This document shows, piece after piece, positions 1 through 7,715 of a stretch of 64,000 nucleotides of DNA. The stretch's first letter is position 1. Every line of letters begins with the position of its first letter. Below the pieces are notes generated by a model that saw only the letters and a list, made by a program, of their open reading frames with translations, was not told the DNA's origin and searched no databases. The position numbers and the translations under genes were made by a program. Source of the DNA: Herbiconiux solani NBRC 106740 (lineage in GTDB: Bacteria > Actinomycetota > Actinomycetes > Actinomycetales > Microbacteriaceae); NCBI RefSeq assembly GCF_001571005.1, contig NZ_BCST01000003.1, forward strand, positions 248,001-312,000, written 5' to 3'.

Positions 1-270
1 GAGGTTCGCGGGGAGCGTCCCGTTGTGCTCGGGGGTGACGACGAGCACGGCGTCGGCGTCGGAGATCGCCTGACGGTAGGCGACGACGGATTCGGGCAGC
101 GCGCCCTCGACGTCGACGTCCTCGTTGTAGAGGGGCAGCTCGGAGTGTCCGCCGTAGAGCGAGAGCGCCAGGCCCTCGGGGGCGAGTTCGGCGGCGGCCT
201 CGGCGAGCTGGCGGTTGGTCGAGCCGGAGCGCAGGCTTCCGACGAGCACGAGCACGTTCTTCTCGGTCAT
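1..270 (-). CDS. NAD(P)H-dependent FMN reductase family protein, partial
   Basis: The first 90 codons are inside the window; the gene continues past base 1. It is a cytoplasmic flavodoxin-fold reductase of the NADPH-dependent FMN reductase family, which reduces FMN, quinones or oxyanions with NAD(P)H. After a hydrophobic first strand the protein shows the phosphate-binding loop GSLRSGSTNRQLAEA (from about residue 11), and PEHNGTLPANL near residue 80 matches the conserved flavin-binding segment of the family. AAGGAG lies 4 nt before the ATG. The gene is divergent from a TetR gene at 428, and a strong palindrome at 330-351 lies between them, so TetR repression is likely. The exact substrate cannot be told. 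Confidence 0.85.
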   Translation of the reverse strand, partial: MTEKNVLVLVGSLRSGSTNRQLAEAAAELAPEGLALSLYGGHSELPLYNEDVDVEGALPESVVAYRQAISDADAVLVVTPEHNGTLPANL

Positions 271-329
271 GGTTCTCCTTGTTGGGGATGAGGGTGGGCG
301 CGGCGCTGTCGACCGGCATCCACTTCGTT

Positions 330-351
330 TAACCGGACCGCGGTCCGTTTA
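330..351. promoter_or_regulatory. Palindromic TetR-type operator
   Basis: A 22-bp inverted repeat with one mismatched pair; its core at 334-347 reads CGGACCGCGGTCCG. It sits between the divergent flavin reductase and TetR genes, which is typical for a TetR autoregulatory operator. The same CGGAC-N4-GTCCG core, also followed by NTTA, occurs at 26240-26253 before the nitroreductase gene. Confidence 0.7.
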
Positions 352-415
352 TTCCCCAACTCTTCGATCGCTCCCACCCCCCCGTCCGCCGACCCGGCCG
401 CTGGAACCCCCGTGG

Positions 416-421
416 TACTGT
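416..421 (+). promoter_or_regulatory. -10 box, probable leaderless promoter of TetR gene
   Basis: TACTGT ends exactly 6 nt before the ATG at 428 and no Shine-Dalgarno sequence is present, so transcription probably begins at or next to the start codon. Confidence 0.55.
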
Positions 422-427
422 CCCTGC

Positions 428-1048
428 ATGGACAGGTCCGGCCTCAGCCCCCTCGTCCCGCTCCTCGGCCCGCCGCCCGAACCCCTCACCCCGGAGCGCG
501 CCGACGCCGCGCGCAACCGCGCCCGCCTGCTCGACGCGGCCCGGCGCATCCTGGATCAGGACGGCCCGGACGCCCTGACGATGGATCGGCTCGCGACCGA
601 GAGCGGGGTGGGCAAGGGCACGATCTTCCGCCGGTTCGGGTCGCGCGCCGGACTGTTCGAGGCGCTGCTGGACGAGTCGGAGCGGGCGTTCCAGCTGCGG
701 TTCCTGAGCGGGCCGCCGCCGCTCGGGCCGGGTGCGCCGGCCGTCGAGCGGCTGGTCGCGTTCGGTCGCGAGCGCCTGGCGACCTACTCGGTGGTGGCCG
801 AGGTCATGCGGGCGGCCGAGCGTCCGGTCACCGAGCGGGCGGCGATCCCCGTGCGCCGGGTCGTCGAGGTGCACATCGCGCTGCTCGTGCGCGAGGCGGG
901 GTACCCGGCCGACGTGCCCGTGCTGGCGTTCAACCTGATGGCGGTGCTGGATGCGATCGTGCAGCTTCCCGGCGACGAGATCACGCGCATGCTCCCGCGG
1001 TTGAGCGACGGGTGGGAGGAGCTGGTGCGGCGGGTGCTGCGAGGGTGA
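428..1048 (+). CDS. TetR/AcrR family transcriptional regulator
   Basis: A 206-residue DNA-binding repressor. After a Pro-rich N-terminal stretch, residues about 28-75 form the TetR helix-turn-helix: ARNRARLLDAARRIL, then LTMDRLATESGVGKGTIFRRF. The remainder is the helical ligand-binding and dimerisation domain, with no recognisable ligand signature. The ATG at 428 is chosen because TACTGT ends 6 nt before it; a longer in-frame start at 215 would run into the divergent gene and across the operator. It probably represses itself and the flavin reductase on the other strand through 330-351, and perhaps the nitroreductase at 26308. Confidence 0.9.
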   Translation: MDRSGLSPLVPLLGPPPEPLTPERADAARNRARLLDAARRILDQDGPDALTMDRLATESGVGKGTIFRRFGSRAGLFEALLDESERAFQLRFLSGPPPLGPGAPAVERLVAFGRERLATYSVVAEVMRAAERPVTERAAIPVRRVVEVHIALLVREAGYPADVPVLAFNLMAVLDAIVQLPGDEITRMLPRLSDGWEELVRRVLRG

Positions 1049-1135
1049 CACGGCGGATGCGGGTGCGGGCCGCCGCGTGTGCCGGTGCCGCGCTGCCGAT
1101 CGCTGGAGACCATGTTGCCCGTGGCCACATCGACG

Positions 1136-1141
1136 TACGCT
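1136..1141 (+). promoter_or_regulatory. -10 box, probable leaderless promoter of second TetR gene
   Basis: TACGCT ends exactly 6 nt before the ATG at 1148. No ribosome binding site is visible in between. Confidence 0.5.
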
Positions 1142-1147
1142 CGGGCC

Positions 1148-1855
1148 ATGAGCGGTTCCGCACCTACGCCCTACCACCACGGTAACCTGCGCACGGCGCT
1201 GCTCGAGCGGGCGGGCGAGACGCTCGCCGCCGAGGGAGCCGACGCCCTGACCCTGCGGCGCCTCGCCCGCGAGCTCGGCGTGAGTCACGCGGCGCCGGGC
1301 CGGCACTTCCGTGATCGGCGGGCACTGCTCGACGCGCTCGCCCTCGAGGGGTACGCGGCGCTGAACGCGCGGCTCGAGGCGTCAACGGATGCGGCGGGCC
1401 CGGTCGACCCGCACGGTGCGTCGCGGTTCTCCGCCGTCGCGCGGGCCTACCTCGGTTTCGCCGGTGAGCACGGGCCGCTGATGGAGGTGATGTCGCGGTC
1501 GGTCTTGTCGCCGTCGGTTTCGTCGCCGTCGGTCTCCTCCCCTTCGGTCTCGGGGTCGGGCACCGCCGAGGCCGATGGGGCCGACGCGGCCGCTCGGCTC
1601 GCTGCGGCACGACGCCGCGGTCTCGAACTGACGGCGTCGTCGATGCGCGAGGACTCCGGCCCCGTCGACCCCCGGCGCGGGCTGATCGCGTTCGCACTGA
1701 TCCACGGTCTCGCGCAACTCGCCGCCGAGGACCTCCTCGAGGGCCACCCGCTCGACGACCTCGTCGATCTGGCGGTGGACACGGTCTGGAGAGGACTCGA
1801 GACCGACGCCGGCCGAGGCACCAAGGCCGACGGCGATTCCGGGGTCGACGCATGA
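1148..1855 (+). CDS. TetR/AcrR regulator with WHG-type C-terminal domain
   Basis: A 235-residue TetR regulator. It starts with PYHHGNLRTALLERAGETL, the N-terminus typical of the TetR subfamily with a WHG C-terminal domain, and the HTH covers about residues 25-58 (LTLRRLARELGVSHAAPGRHF). The ligand-binding domain is interrupted near residues 117-140 by a Ser-Pro-Val low-complexity insertion made of repeated SPSVS units encoded by a short direct repeat at about 1502-1557. The last codon overlaps the gluconokinase start (ATGA), so the two are translationally coupled. Its ligand and targets are unknown; control of gluconate use is a guess from position only. Confidence 0.88.
   Translation: MSGSAPTPYHHGNLRTALLERAGETLAAEGADALTLRRLARELGVSHAAPGRHFRDRRALLDALALEGYAALNARLEASTDAAGPVDPHGASRFSAVARAYLGFAGEHGPLMEVMSRSVLSPSVSSPSVSSPSVSGSGTAEADGADAAARLAAARRRGLELTASSMREDSGPVDPRRGLIAFALIHGLAQLAAEDLLEGHPLDDLVDLAVDTVWRGLETDAGRGTKADGDSGVDA
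1502..1557 (+). repeat. Short in-frame tandem repeat in TetR gene
   Basis: Three to four copies of a 12-15 bp unit related to TCGCCGTCGGTTTC encode repeated SPSVS in the ligand-binding domain. It looks like a replication-slippage tract and may vary in length between strains. Confidence 0.6.
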
Positions 1856-2463
1856 CCGGCGTGACGCGGGCGGTCTTCGTCACGGGCGTCTCGGGGTCGG
1901 GCAAGTCGACGATCGGCTCGCTGCTCGCCGCCCGCCTGGGGTGGTCGTTCGTGGATGCCGACGACCTGCATCCGGCCGCCAACGTCGCGAAGATGGCCGG
2001 CGGCATCCCCCTCGCCGACGACGACCGCTGGCCCTGGCTCCGTGCGGTCGGAGCCGAGGCCGAACGCCTCTCGGCCACCGCCGCCGGTCCCGAACCCGCT
2101 CACCCGCTCGCCCGCGAGGAGGCGGGCGCGGCGGAGGCGGGCGCGGCGGGCGACGTCGCGCATCCCACCGGGGTCGTCGTCGCGTGTTCGGCCCTGCGGC
2201 GGGTGTACCGCGACCTCTTGCGCGAGGAGTGCCCGGGGGCGGTGTTCGTGCAACTGATCGGAGCCTCGGGCCTGATCGCCGCCCGCCTCTCGGCCCGGGT
2301 CGACCACTTCATGCCACCGTCGCTGCTCGACTCGCAGCTCGCCGCGCTCGAGCCGCTCGCCACCGGCGAGGCCGGCGTCGCGGTCACCGTCGGAGCCACC
2401 CCCACCACCGTGGTCGACGCCATCGTCGAAGCCCTGCACCTCACCCCGCCGCCCGCATCCTGA
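1852..2463 (+). CDS. gntK: Gluconokinase
   Basis: A 203-residue carbohydrate kinase that phosphorylates D-gluconate with ATP to 6-phosphogluconate, feeding the pentose phosphate pathway. The P-loop GVSGSGKST is at residues 12-20, followed by the GntK signatures DADDLHP, MAGGIPLADDDRWPWL, CSALRRVYRD and HFMPPSLLDSQ in the expected order. An Ala/Glu-rich loop near residues 85-105 is longer than usual. It overlaps the upstream TetR gene by 4 nt (ATGA), so the two are probably one transcript. No gluconate permease lies next to it. Confidence 0.93.
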   Translation: MTGVTRAVFVTGVSGSGKSTIGSLLAARLGWSFVDADDLHPAANVAKMAGGIPLADDDRWPWLRAVGAEAERLSATAAGPEPAHPLAREEAGAAEAGAAGDVAHPTGVVVACSALRRVYRDLLREECPGAVFVQLIGASGLIAARLSARVDHFMPPSLLDSQLAALEPLATGEAGVAVTVGATPTTVVDAIVEALHLTPPPAS

Positions 2464-2529
2464 CCGCCGCGCGCGTGAACCGCGCAGCAGCCACGAAGGC
2501 GGCAACGACAGCGCAGCTACAGCCGCGCG

Positions 2530-3036
2530 TCAGAGCTCGATCAAACGCACATCGCGCAGCACGCCCGCATCCGCCGTCGCCGTCATGAAGGTGCGGTGGG
2601 GCTGGCGGCGGCGATCCGTCGGGGAACCGGGGTTCAGCAGCAGCATCCCCGCCGGCGACGTCGTCTGCCAGGGGATGTGGCTGTGGCCGAAGACCAGCAC
2701 GTCGGTGTCGGGGAAGAGCGCATCCATCCGCCGCTCCCGCCCGGTCGCCGCCCCCGTCTCGTGGATCATCGCGACCCTCAGCCCCTCCACCTCCACCCGC
2801 GCCACCTCGGGCAGGCGCGCCCGCAGCCCGGGCCCATCGTTGTTGCCCCACACGCCCACCAGCCGCGCTGACCGCTGCTCGAGCGCATCGAGCGTGGCCT
2901 CGTCGACCCAGTCGCCGGCGTGGAAGACGAGGTCGGCCGCATCCGCCGCCCGCCAGACCTCGTCGGGCAGCACCTTGGCGCGCTTGGGCAGGTGGGTGTC
3001 GGCGAGCAGCACGATCGAGGTGACCATGCCCCACAT
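2530..3036 (-). CDS. YfcE/MJ0936-type metallophosphoesterase
   Basis: A small (168-residue) calcineurin-like phosphodiesterase. Metal ligands are visible in order: ADTHLP (D and H), HAGDWVD (D), WGNNDG (N and D), MIHETG (H) and FGHSHIP (two H), which is the complete two-metal motif set of the family. Such proteins hydrolyse phosphodiesters in vitro, but their in vivo substrates are mostly unknown. ATG at 3036 or at 3027 are both possible starts; neither has a strong ribosome binding site. It is divergent from the coiled-coil gene at 3103 and convergent with gntK. Confidence 0.88.
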   Translation of the reverse strand: MWGMVTSIVLLADTHLPKRAKVLPDEVWRAADAADLVFHAGDWVDEATLDALEQRSARLVGVWGNNDGPGLRARLPEVARVEVEGLRVAMIHETGAATGRERRMDALFPDTDVLVFGHSHIPWQTTSPAGMLLLNPGSPTDRRRQPHRTFMTATADAGVLRDVRLIEL

Positions 3037-3102
3037 CGTGCCACCGCTTCGGCCGGGCCACCCCTAGGCTCGAACGCGGGAACCCTGAGCGGAGGTGGGG
3101 CG

Positions 3103-4191
3103 ATGGCCGGCGGCGAAGGCGGCAAGAGCGGTGAGCGCGGCGACGAGCTGCGCGCCGCAGCCTGGGAGCTCTACGGCCTCCCCCCGTCGGATTTCATCGC
3201 CGCCCGCAACGCCCGCGCTTCGGCGGCGACGAAGAGCGGCGATCGCGCGCTGGCCGCCCGCATCCGCTCTCTCGTCAAGCCCACGGTCGCCGTCTGGGCG
3301 GTCGGTGCCCTCGTGCGCCATCGCGCCGACGACATCGACGCGCTCCTCGACCTCGGGGAGCGGATGCGCGAGGCCAGCGACCCCGACACCGGCGTCGATC
3401 GCGACGCCCTCCGCACCCTCGGTCGCGACCGTCAGCGGATGCTCGCCCACCTCGCCGACGAAGCCCGCACCCTGGGTGGCGAACTCGGCGCCGCCGTCTC
3501 GCCCAGCGCGGCCCTCGATGTCGAGCAGACCCTGCAGGCCGCCCTCGGCGATCCGCGCGCCGCGGCCGTGGTGCGCAGCGGACTCCTCACCCGCACCCTC
3601 GCCCCCGCCGGCTTCGGCGAGGTCGACCTCGAGGGCGCGCTCCCCGACGCGCTCGACGCCCAGGTGCTCGACGGGCTGCCGGAGCATTCCGCCGACCGCC
3701 CCCTCCGCGCGGTGCCCCGTCCGGCCGCCGAGGGCGCGACGACGGGGTCCGGGCCGGGGAAGAGCCGATCGACCAAGGACGGTCTGGCCAAGGACGGTCT
3801 TGCCAAGGACGGTCTTGCCAAGGACGGATCGGCAGACGCCGGGCCTACCAAGGCCGACCGGGCCGCCGCCGATCGCGCGGCCCGCCGGGAGCGCGAGCGC
3901 GCCGAGGCCGCCCGCGACGCCGAGGAGACCCGGCAGGACGCGGAGGATGCCGCGAACGAGGTCGCCGCGCTCGACCTCCGCGCGGACGAGCTCCGCGACC
4001 GCCGCGAGCACCTGGCCGACGAGCTCCGCGAGCTGAAGCAGCGCATCGAGGAGCTCACCGACCAACTCGGCGACACCACCTCCGAGGCGGCGTTCCTCCG
4101 CCGCAAGCGTGCCGCGGCCCAGCGCACCGCCGACGCCGCCCGTCGAGCGGCCGACCGCGCCCGAGCCCGCCTAGACCGCCTCGACGACTGA
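3103..4191 (+). CDS. Hypothetical coiled-coil protein
   Basis: I do not recognise a named family. The 362-residue protein has a helical N-terminal half (about residues 10-200) with the phrase LYGLPPSDFIAARNARA, a linker with the repeated pentad KDGLA (about residues 225-245), and a long charged coiled coil to the C-terminus rich in Arg, Glu and Ala (DELRDRREHLADELRELKQR and similar). No signal peptide or membrane segment is seen, so it is probably cytoplasmic. The ATG at 3103 has GGAGGTGG 5 nt before it and a TAGGCT -10 box at 3065-3070. A structural or nucleoid-associated role is possible but not shown. Confidence 0.8.
   Translation: MAGGEGGKSGERGDELRAAAWELYGLPPSDFIAARNARASAATKSGDRALAARIRSLVKPTVAVWAVGALVRHRADDIDALLDLGERMREASDPDTGVDRDALRTLGRDRQRMLAHLADEARTLGGELGAAVSPSAALDVEQTLQAALGDPRAAAVVRSGLLTRTLAPAGFGEVDLEGALPDALDAQVLDGLPEHSADRPLRAVPRPAAEGATTGSGPGKSRSTKDGLAKDGLAKDGLAKDGSADAGPTKADRAAADRAARRERERAEAARDAEETRQDAEDAANEVAALDLRADELRDRREHLADELRELKQRIEELTDQLGDTTSEAAFLRRKRAAAQRTADAARRAADRARARLDRLDD
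3776..3830 (+). repeat. 15-bp tandem repeat encoding KDGLA
   Basis: Nearly identical 15-bp units (AAGGACGGTCTTGCC) occur three and a half times in frame in the linker of the coiled-coil gene. Near-identity at the DNA level points to recent expansion. Confidence 0.8.
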
Positions 4192-4266
4192 CCGCCCCGC
4201 CCGGCCCCACCGCTCCGACGGCCTACCACCTAGGCCGCCCACCCCAGAAACGCCCGACCTCACTCC

Positions 4267-4335
4267 CGAACGGAATGAGAATCCCACCCCTCATCGACGT
4301 AGTGCAGCCGAACCCCCACTTTTTCATTCCGTTCG
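4267..4335. repeat. Hairpin unit A of a tandem palindromic element
   Basis: A perfect 12-bp stem: CGAACGGAATGA at 4267-4278 pairs with TCATTCCGTTCG at 4324-4335 across a 45-nt loop. The loop contains CTCATCGACGTAGTGCAGCC, closely matching the loop of unit B. It lies between two convergent genes, so it could act as a bidirectional terminator, but it lacks the compact loop and T-run expected for that. Confidence 0.75.
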
Positions 4336-4350
4336 AATGGGCACCCCTCC

Positions 4351-4417
4351 CGAACGGGCTGAAGATCGCACTCATATCGACGTGGTGCACGCCTGAACGC
4401 GATCTTCAGCCCATTCG
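4351..4417. repeat. Hairpin unit B of a tandem palindromic element
   Basis: A 19-bp stem with one mismatch: 4351-4369 (beginning CGAACGGGCTGAAGATC) pairs with 4399-4417. The 29-nt loop has CTCATATCGACGTGGTGCA. The stem middle differs from unit A, yet is self-complementary, while the loop and the CGAACGG stem base are conserved between units. Confidence 0.75.
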
Positions 4418-4449
4418 AACAGCACGAGCCACCCGCCAACCTCACGCCC

Positions 4450-5370
4450 CTACGCCAAGAACGCCGCAACCCCCACGAGCACCGGCACCGACCCCAGCGT
4501 CGTCAGCAGCACCGTGTCCCGCGCCACCCGCACCCCGCGCTGGTACCGGGCCGCGAAGTTGTAGATGTTCTGGGCCGTCGGCAGCGCCGACAGCGTCACC
4601 ACCGCGAACACCTGCTCGGGCGCGAGCCCGAACACGAACCGCGCCGCCACGAATGCGACCGCCGGCATCACCACGAGCTTCAGCACGCTCGCGACCACGA
4701 TCTCCGCCCGCCCCGCCCCGGGCTCGAGCGGCTTCTGCCCCACCAGCGACATCCCGAACGCGATCAGCACCACGGGCACCGCAGCCCCGCCGATGAGGTC
4801 GAACGGCGCCATCACCGCATCCGGCAGCACCACGCCGCAGAGCGCCAGCACCAGCCCGACCAGCGACGCGATGATCATCGGGTTCCGGAGCGGCTGCGTC
4901 AGGATGCTCCCCACCGACACCCGCCCCCGCGTCGAGATGTCGAGCACGGTCAGCACGATCGGAGCCAGCACGATCAGCTGCAGCAGCAGCACCGGCGCGA
5001 CCAGCTGCGCGCTCCCCAGCACGTAGCTCGCCACCGGCAGCCCGATGTTGTTCGCGTTGACGTACGCCGATCCCGCCGCCCCCACCGTCGTCTCCGCGAC
5101 CGGACGCCGGAACCAGATCCGCGACGCGACCACGAACAGCCCCGCCGACACGACCACGGCGATCACCGTCACGAGCAGCGAGGCCGAGAACACGGTGGCC
5201 GGATGCGAGCGGGCCAGCACCGCGAACAGCAACGCCGGCGTGGCCACGAAGAAGGCGAACCGGTTGAGCACCGCCTCCGAGCCCGAGGGCAGCACGCCGC
5301 TGCGCTGCACCACGTACCCGACCAGGATGACGAAGCCGATGATGCCGAAACCGGTCAGCACTCCGAGCAT
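4450..5370 (-). CDS. AEC family (auxin efflux carrier-like) transporter
   Basis: A 306-residue integral membrane protein with about ten hydrophobic segments in two repeats of five, as in the auxin efflux carrier family of small-organic-anion transporters. Family features are the Asn-rich NANNIGLPVASYVLG around residue 105 and the C-terminal half segment LSALPTAQNIYNFAARY. The substrate cannot be inferred; bacterial relatives include malate and malonate carriers. It is convergent with the coiled-coil gene, separated from it by the two hairpins, and downstream of the acyltransferase gene on the same strand. Confidence 0.88.
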   Translation of the reverse strand: MLGVLTGFGIIGFVILVGYVVQRSGVLPSGSEAVLNRFAFFVATPALLFAVLARSHPATVFSASLLVTVIAVVVSAGLFVVASRIWFRRPVAETTVGAAGSAYVNANNIGLPVASYVLGSAQLVAPVLLLQLIVLAPIVLTVLDISTRGRVSVGSILTQPLRNPMIIASLVGLVLALCGVVLPDAVMAPFDLIGGAAVPVVLIAFGMSLVGQKPLEPGAGRAEIVVASVLKLVVMPAVAFVAARFVFGLAPEQVFAVVTLSALPTAQNIYNFAARYQRGVRVARDTVLLTTLGSVPVLVGVAAFLA

Positions 5371-5407
5371 CGTCCGTCCCCTCCGAGTCCGACTCAGGTC
5401 TCAGTCG

Positions 5408-7663
5408 TCAGCGCGCGAGCGCCGACGCCATGGCCTTCTGCAGGAACGGCTCGAGCGTGAACGCGAAGGTCCGCGTGAGGTGGTCCGGGTCGCGGTAGAC
5501 GTTCGCCCCGCCGATCACGGCCGCGCACTCCTCGGCCGTGCAGTAGGTGTCGCTGAAGTCGAGCAGAGTCACGTCCTGCCCCTGGGCCACGGCTCCCCGC
5601 GCGGCGACCGCGATCGGGTCGAAGGCGGCGAGGCCGTCCTCGCGCGGCTCCGCGCACGAGGACTCGGACTCGGTGCGCAGGCACTTGTTCGGGTCGTCCT
5701 CCCAGGCGGGGTTGTCGACCACGGTGACGATCGGAGTGCCCTGGCCGAGTACCTGCTGCCACGCCTCGCCGTACCCGGCGACCGCCGCCTGGCCCTGCGG
5801 CGAGGCAGCAGACCCGTCGGCATCCGCCGCGTCGATCAGGCCGGTGGTCGCCTCTTCGTCGGCCGAGAGCGCACGGTCGGTCAGCGCCGCCGTGAACACC
5901 GCGTCGAACGGTGTGTGCGCCGCGAGCTGCGCGGTCAGCACGCCCCGCCAGTCGTCGCACGAGCGGGCGAAGGCGTCGCTGCCGCCGAGCGGGGTCGTCG
6001 ACCACGGGCATCCGCCCTTGAGGTACGTCGTGAGGCGCCAGCCGTTCTGCTCCGCCATCTGGATGAACGGGTCCATCAGGGCGTAGGCGTGGCTGTCGCC
6101 GATCAGCGCGATCTGCGGCGCATCCGTTGCCTCGCTGCCGAAGGTGCAGTCGCGCACGCTCGCGTCGTTGAGGGTGCTGAGGCACTCGGGGTGCTCGGGC
6201 CGGTCGGCGTTGCCGAAGCCGGGGCTCGGGATGATCTGTCCCGCCAGTTCGGGGTTCACGCAGAGCGGGTCGATCGGCGCGACGCCGTCGGTGGGGCCGG
6301 ATGCGGCGCCGAAGCAGGCGGGCGGGTTGGCGAGCGTCTCGGCCAGCTGGGTCGCCTCGGTGTCGTACTTGGGCTGCTGCACGGCCCAGGCGCTGCCGAC
6401 GAAGAGGCTCGAGACGGCCATCGCGGCGACCACGCCGATCAGGGTCACGCGCGGGCGGCGGGTGGTGAAGAAGCGCCACTTCCGCGCCGGGTCTTCGATG
6501 AAGCGCTTGGTCAGCCAGGCGATCACGAAGCAGAAGAGGAACAGCGCGATGCGGTTGAGGGTGCTGAGCCCCCAGCCCGGGATGTAGGGCGCGATGATGA
6601 TCAGCGGCCAGTGCCAGAGGTACAGCGAGTACGAGATGTCGCCGATGAAGCTGACGGGGCGGAAGCTCAGCACGCGACCGGCGTCCCAGGGCTTCTCGCG
6701 GTGGTGCGCCACGATGATCGCCGCGGTGCCGAGCACCGGGATCGCGGCCATGTAGCCCGGGAACGGCGTCGACGCGGTGAAGAAGTAGCCGCAGCCGAGC
6801 ACGACGGCGATGCCGCCCCAGCCCAGGATGTTCGACTGCCAGGCCTTCGTGGGCCGCAGCCTCGGCAGCAGCGCGAGCGCGCCACCGACCGCGAACTCCC
6901 ACACCCGCGTGTACGTGACGAAGTAGGCCCCCGCCGGGTCGGTCGCGGTGACGAACACCGAGAGCGCGAACGAGACGACTCCGACCACGGCGAGCACGGC
7001 GATGAGGCCGACCCACTTGCGGCGGCCGAGCACCTTGACGGCGAACACGGATGCTCCGAGCAGCAGCACGGGCCAGAACAGGTAGAACTGCTCCTCGAGC
7101 GACAGCGACCAGTAGTGCTGCACGAGGCTGGCCTCGTTCGCGGCCGCCAGGTAGTCGACGGAGTTGGCCGCGAGGACCCAGTTCTCCACATAGAAGGTCG
7201 AGGCGAGGATCTCGCGGACGTTCTCGGTCAGACTCGACAGCGGCATGATGAACAGCGTCGCGAGGCTCGCGAAGACGAGCACCGTGATGGCGGCCGGGAG
7301 GAGTCGGCGGGCCCGCTTGGCGTAGAAGCTCGGCAGCGCGATGCGGTCGGTGCGCTCGAGCTGGCGGGAGAGCTGCTGGGTGATGAGGAAGCCGGAGATG
7401 ACGAAGAAGACGTCGACGCCGATGTACCCGCCGGTGAGCCGGCCGGGCCAGAAGTGGTAGACCACCACGAGCAGCACGGCGATCGCGCGCAGGCCCTGGA
7501 TGTGCGGGAGGAAGTGGGCGGGCGTCGGGGCGCCCGCCTTGCGGGCCGCATCGGCGGTGGCGGCGTTCGCGCCGGCGGCGTTCGCACGTTCGCGCTGCGC
7601 TCTCGAAGACCGGCGGCTGCTCGGGGCGGGGTTCGCCGCGGGCGCGGGCGTCTGGTTCTCCAT
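5408..7663 (-). CDS. Membrane acyltransferase of the OafA type with SGNH domain
   Basis: A 751-residue two-domain protein. After an Ala-rich cytoplasmic tail, residues about 50-400 form an acyltransferase-3 domain with about ten membrane segments, starting with PHIQGLRAIAVLLVVVYHF (the catalytic RxxxV...H region) and GGYIGVDVFFVISGFLI. Residues about 430-751 form an extracytoplasmic SGNH hydrolase-like domain with IALIGDSHAY (nucleophile block) and DPDHLTRTF (Asp-His block). Such proteins move acyl, usually acetyl, groups from inside onto cell-envelope glycans. The target polymer is unknown, and no polysaccharide cluster is adjacent. The ATG at 7663 gives the natural length. Confidence 0.92.
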   Translation of the reverse strand: MENQTPAPAANPAPSSRRSSRAQRERANAAGANAATADAARKAGAPTPAHFLPHIQGLRAIAVLLVVVYHFWPGRLTGGYIGVDVFFVISGFLITQQLSRQLERTDRIALPSFYAKRARRLLPAAITVLVFASLATLFIMPLSSLTENVREILASTFYVENWVLAANSVDYLAAANEASLVQHYWSLSLEEQFYLFWPVLLLGASVFAVKVLGRRKWVGLIAVLAVVGVVSFALSVFVTATDPAGAYFVTYTRVWEFAVGGALALLPRLRPTKAWQSNILGWGGIAVVLGCGYFFTASTPFPGYMAAIPVLGTAAIIVAHHREKPWDAGRVLSFRPVSFIGDISYSLYLWHWPLIIIAPYIPGWGLSTLNRIALFLFCFVIAWLTKRFIEDPARKWRFFTTRRPRVTLIGVVAAMAVSSLFVGSAWAVQQPKYDTEATQLAETLANPPACFGAASGPTDGVAPIDPLCVNPELAGQIIPSPGFGNADRPEHPECLSTLNDASVRDCTFGSEATDAPQIALIGDSHAYALMDPFIQMAEQNGWRLTTYLKGGCPWSTTPLGGSDAFARSCDDWRGVLTAQLAAHTPFDAVFTAALTDRALSADEEATTGLIDAADADGSAASPQGQAAVAGYGEAWQQVLGQGTPIVTVVDNPAWEDDPNKCLRTESESSCAEPREDGLAAFDPIAVAARGAVAQGQDVTLLDFSDTYCTAEECAAVIGGANVYRDPDHLTRTFAFTLEPFLQKAMASALAR

Positions 7664-7715
7664 CGCGTCTCATGCTACGCGAGGGGTACCTGAGTGCCCG
7701 GGAGACCCCGCCGGG

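Noticed and set aside
5045-7693. 882-codon open frame on the plus strand
   Set aside because: It is antisense to the AEC transporter and acyltransferase genes, is dominated by Arg, Gly and Asp-like composition and has no domain.
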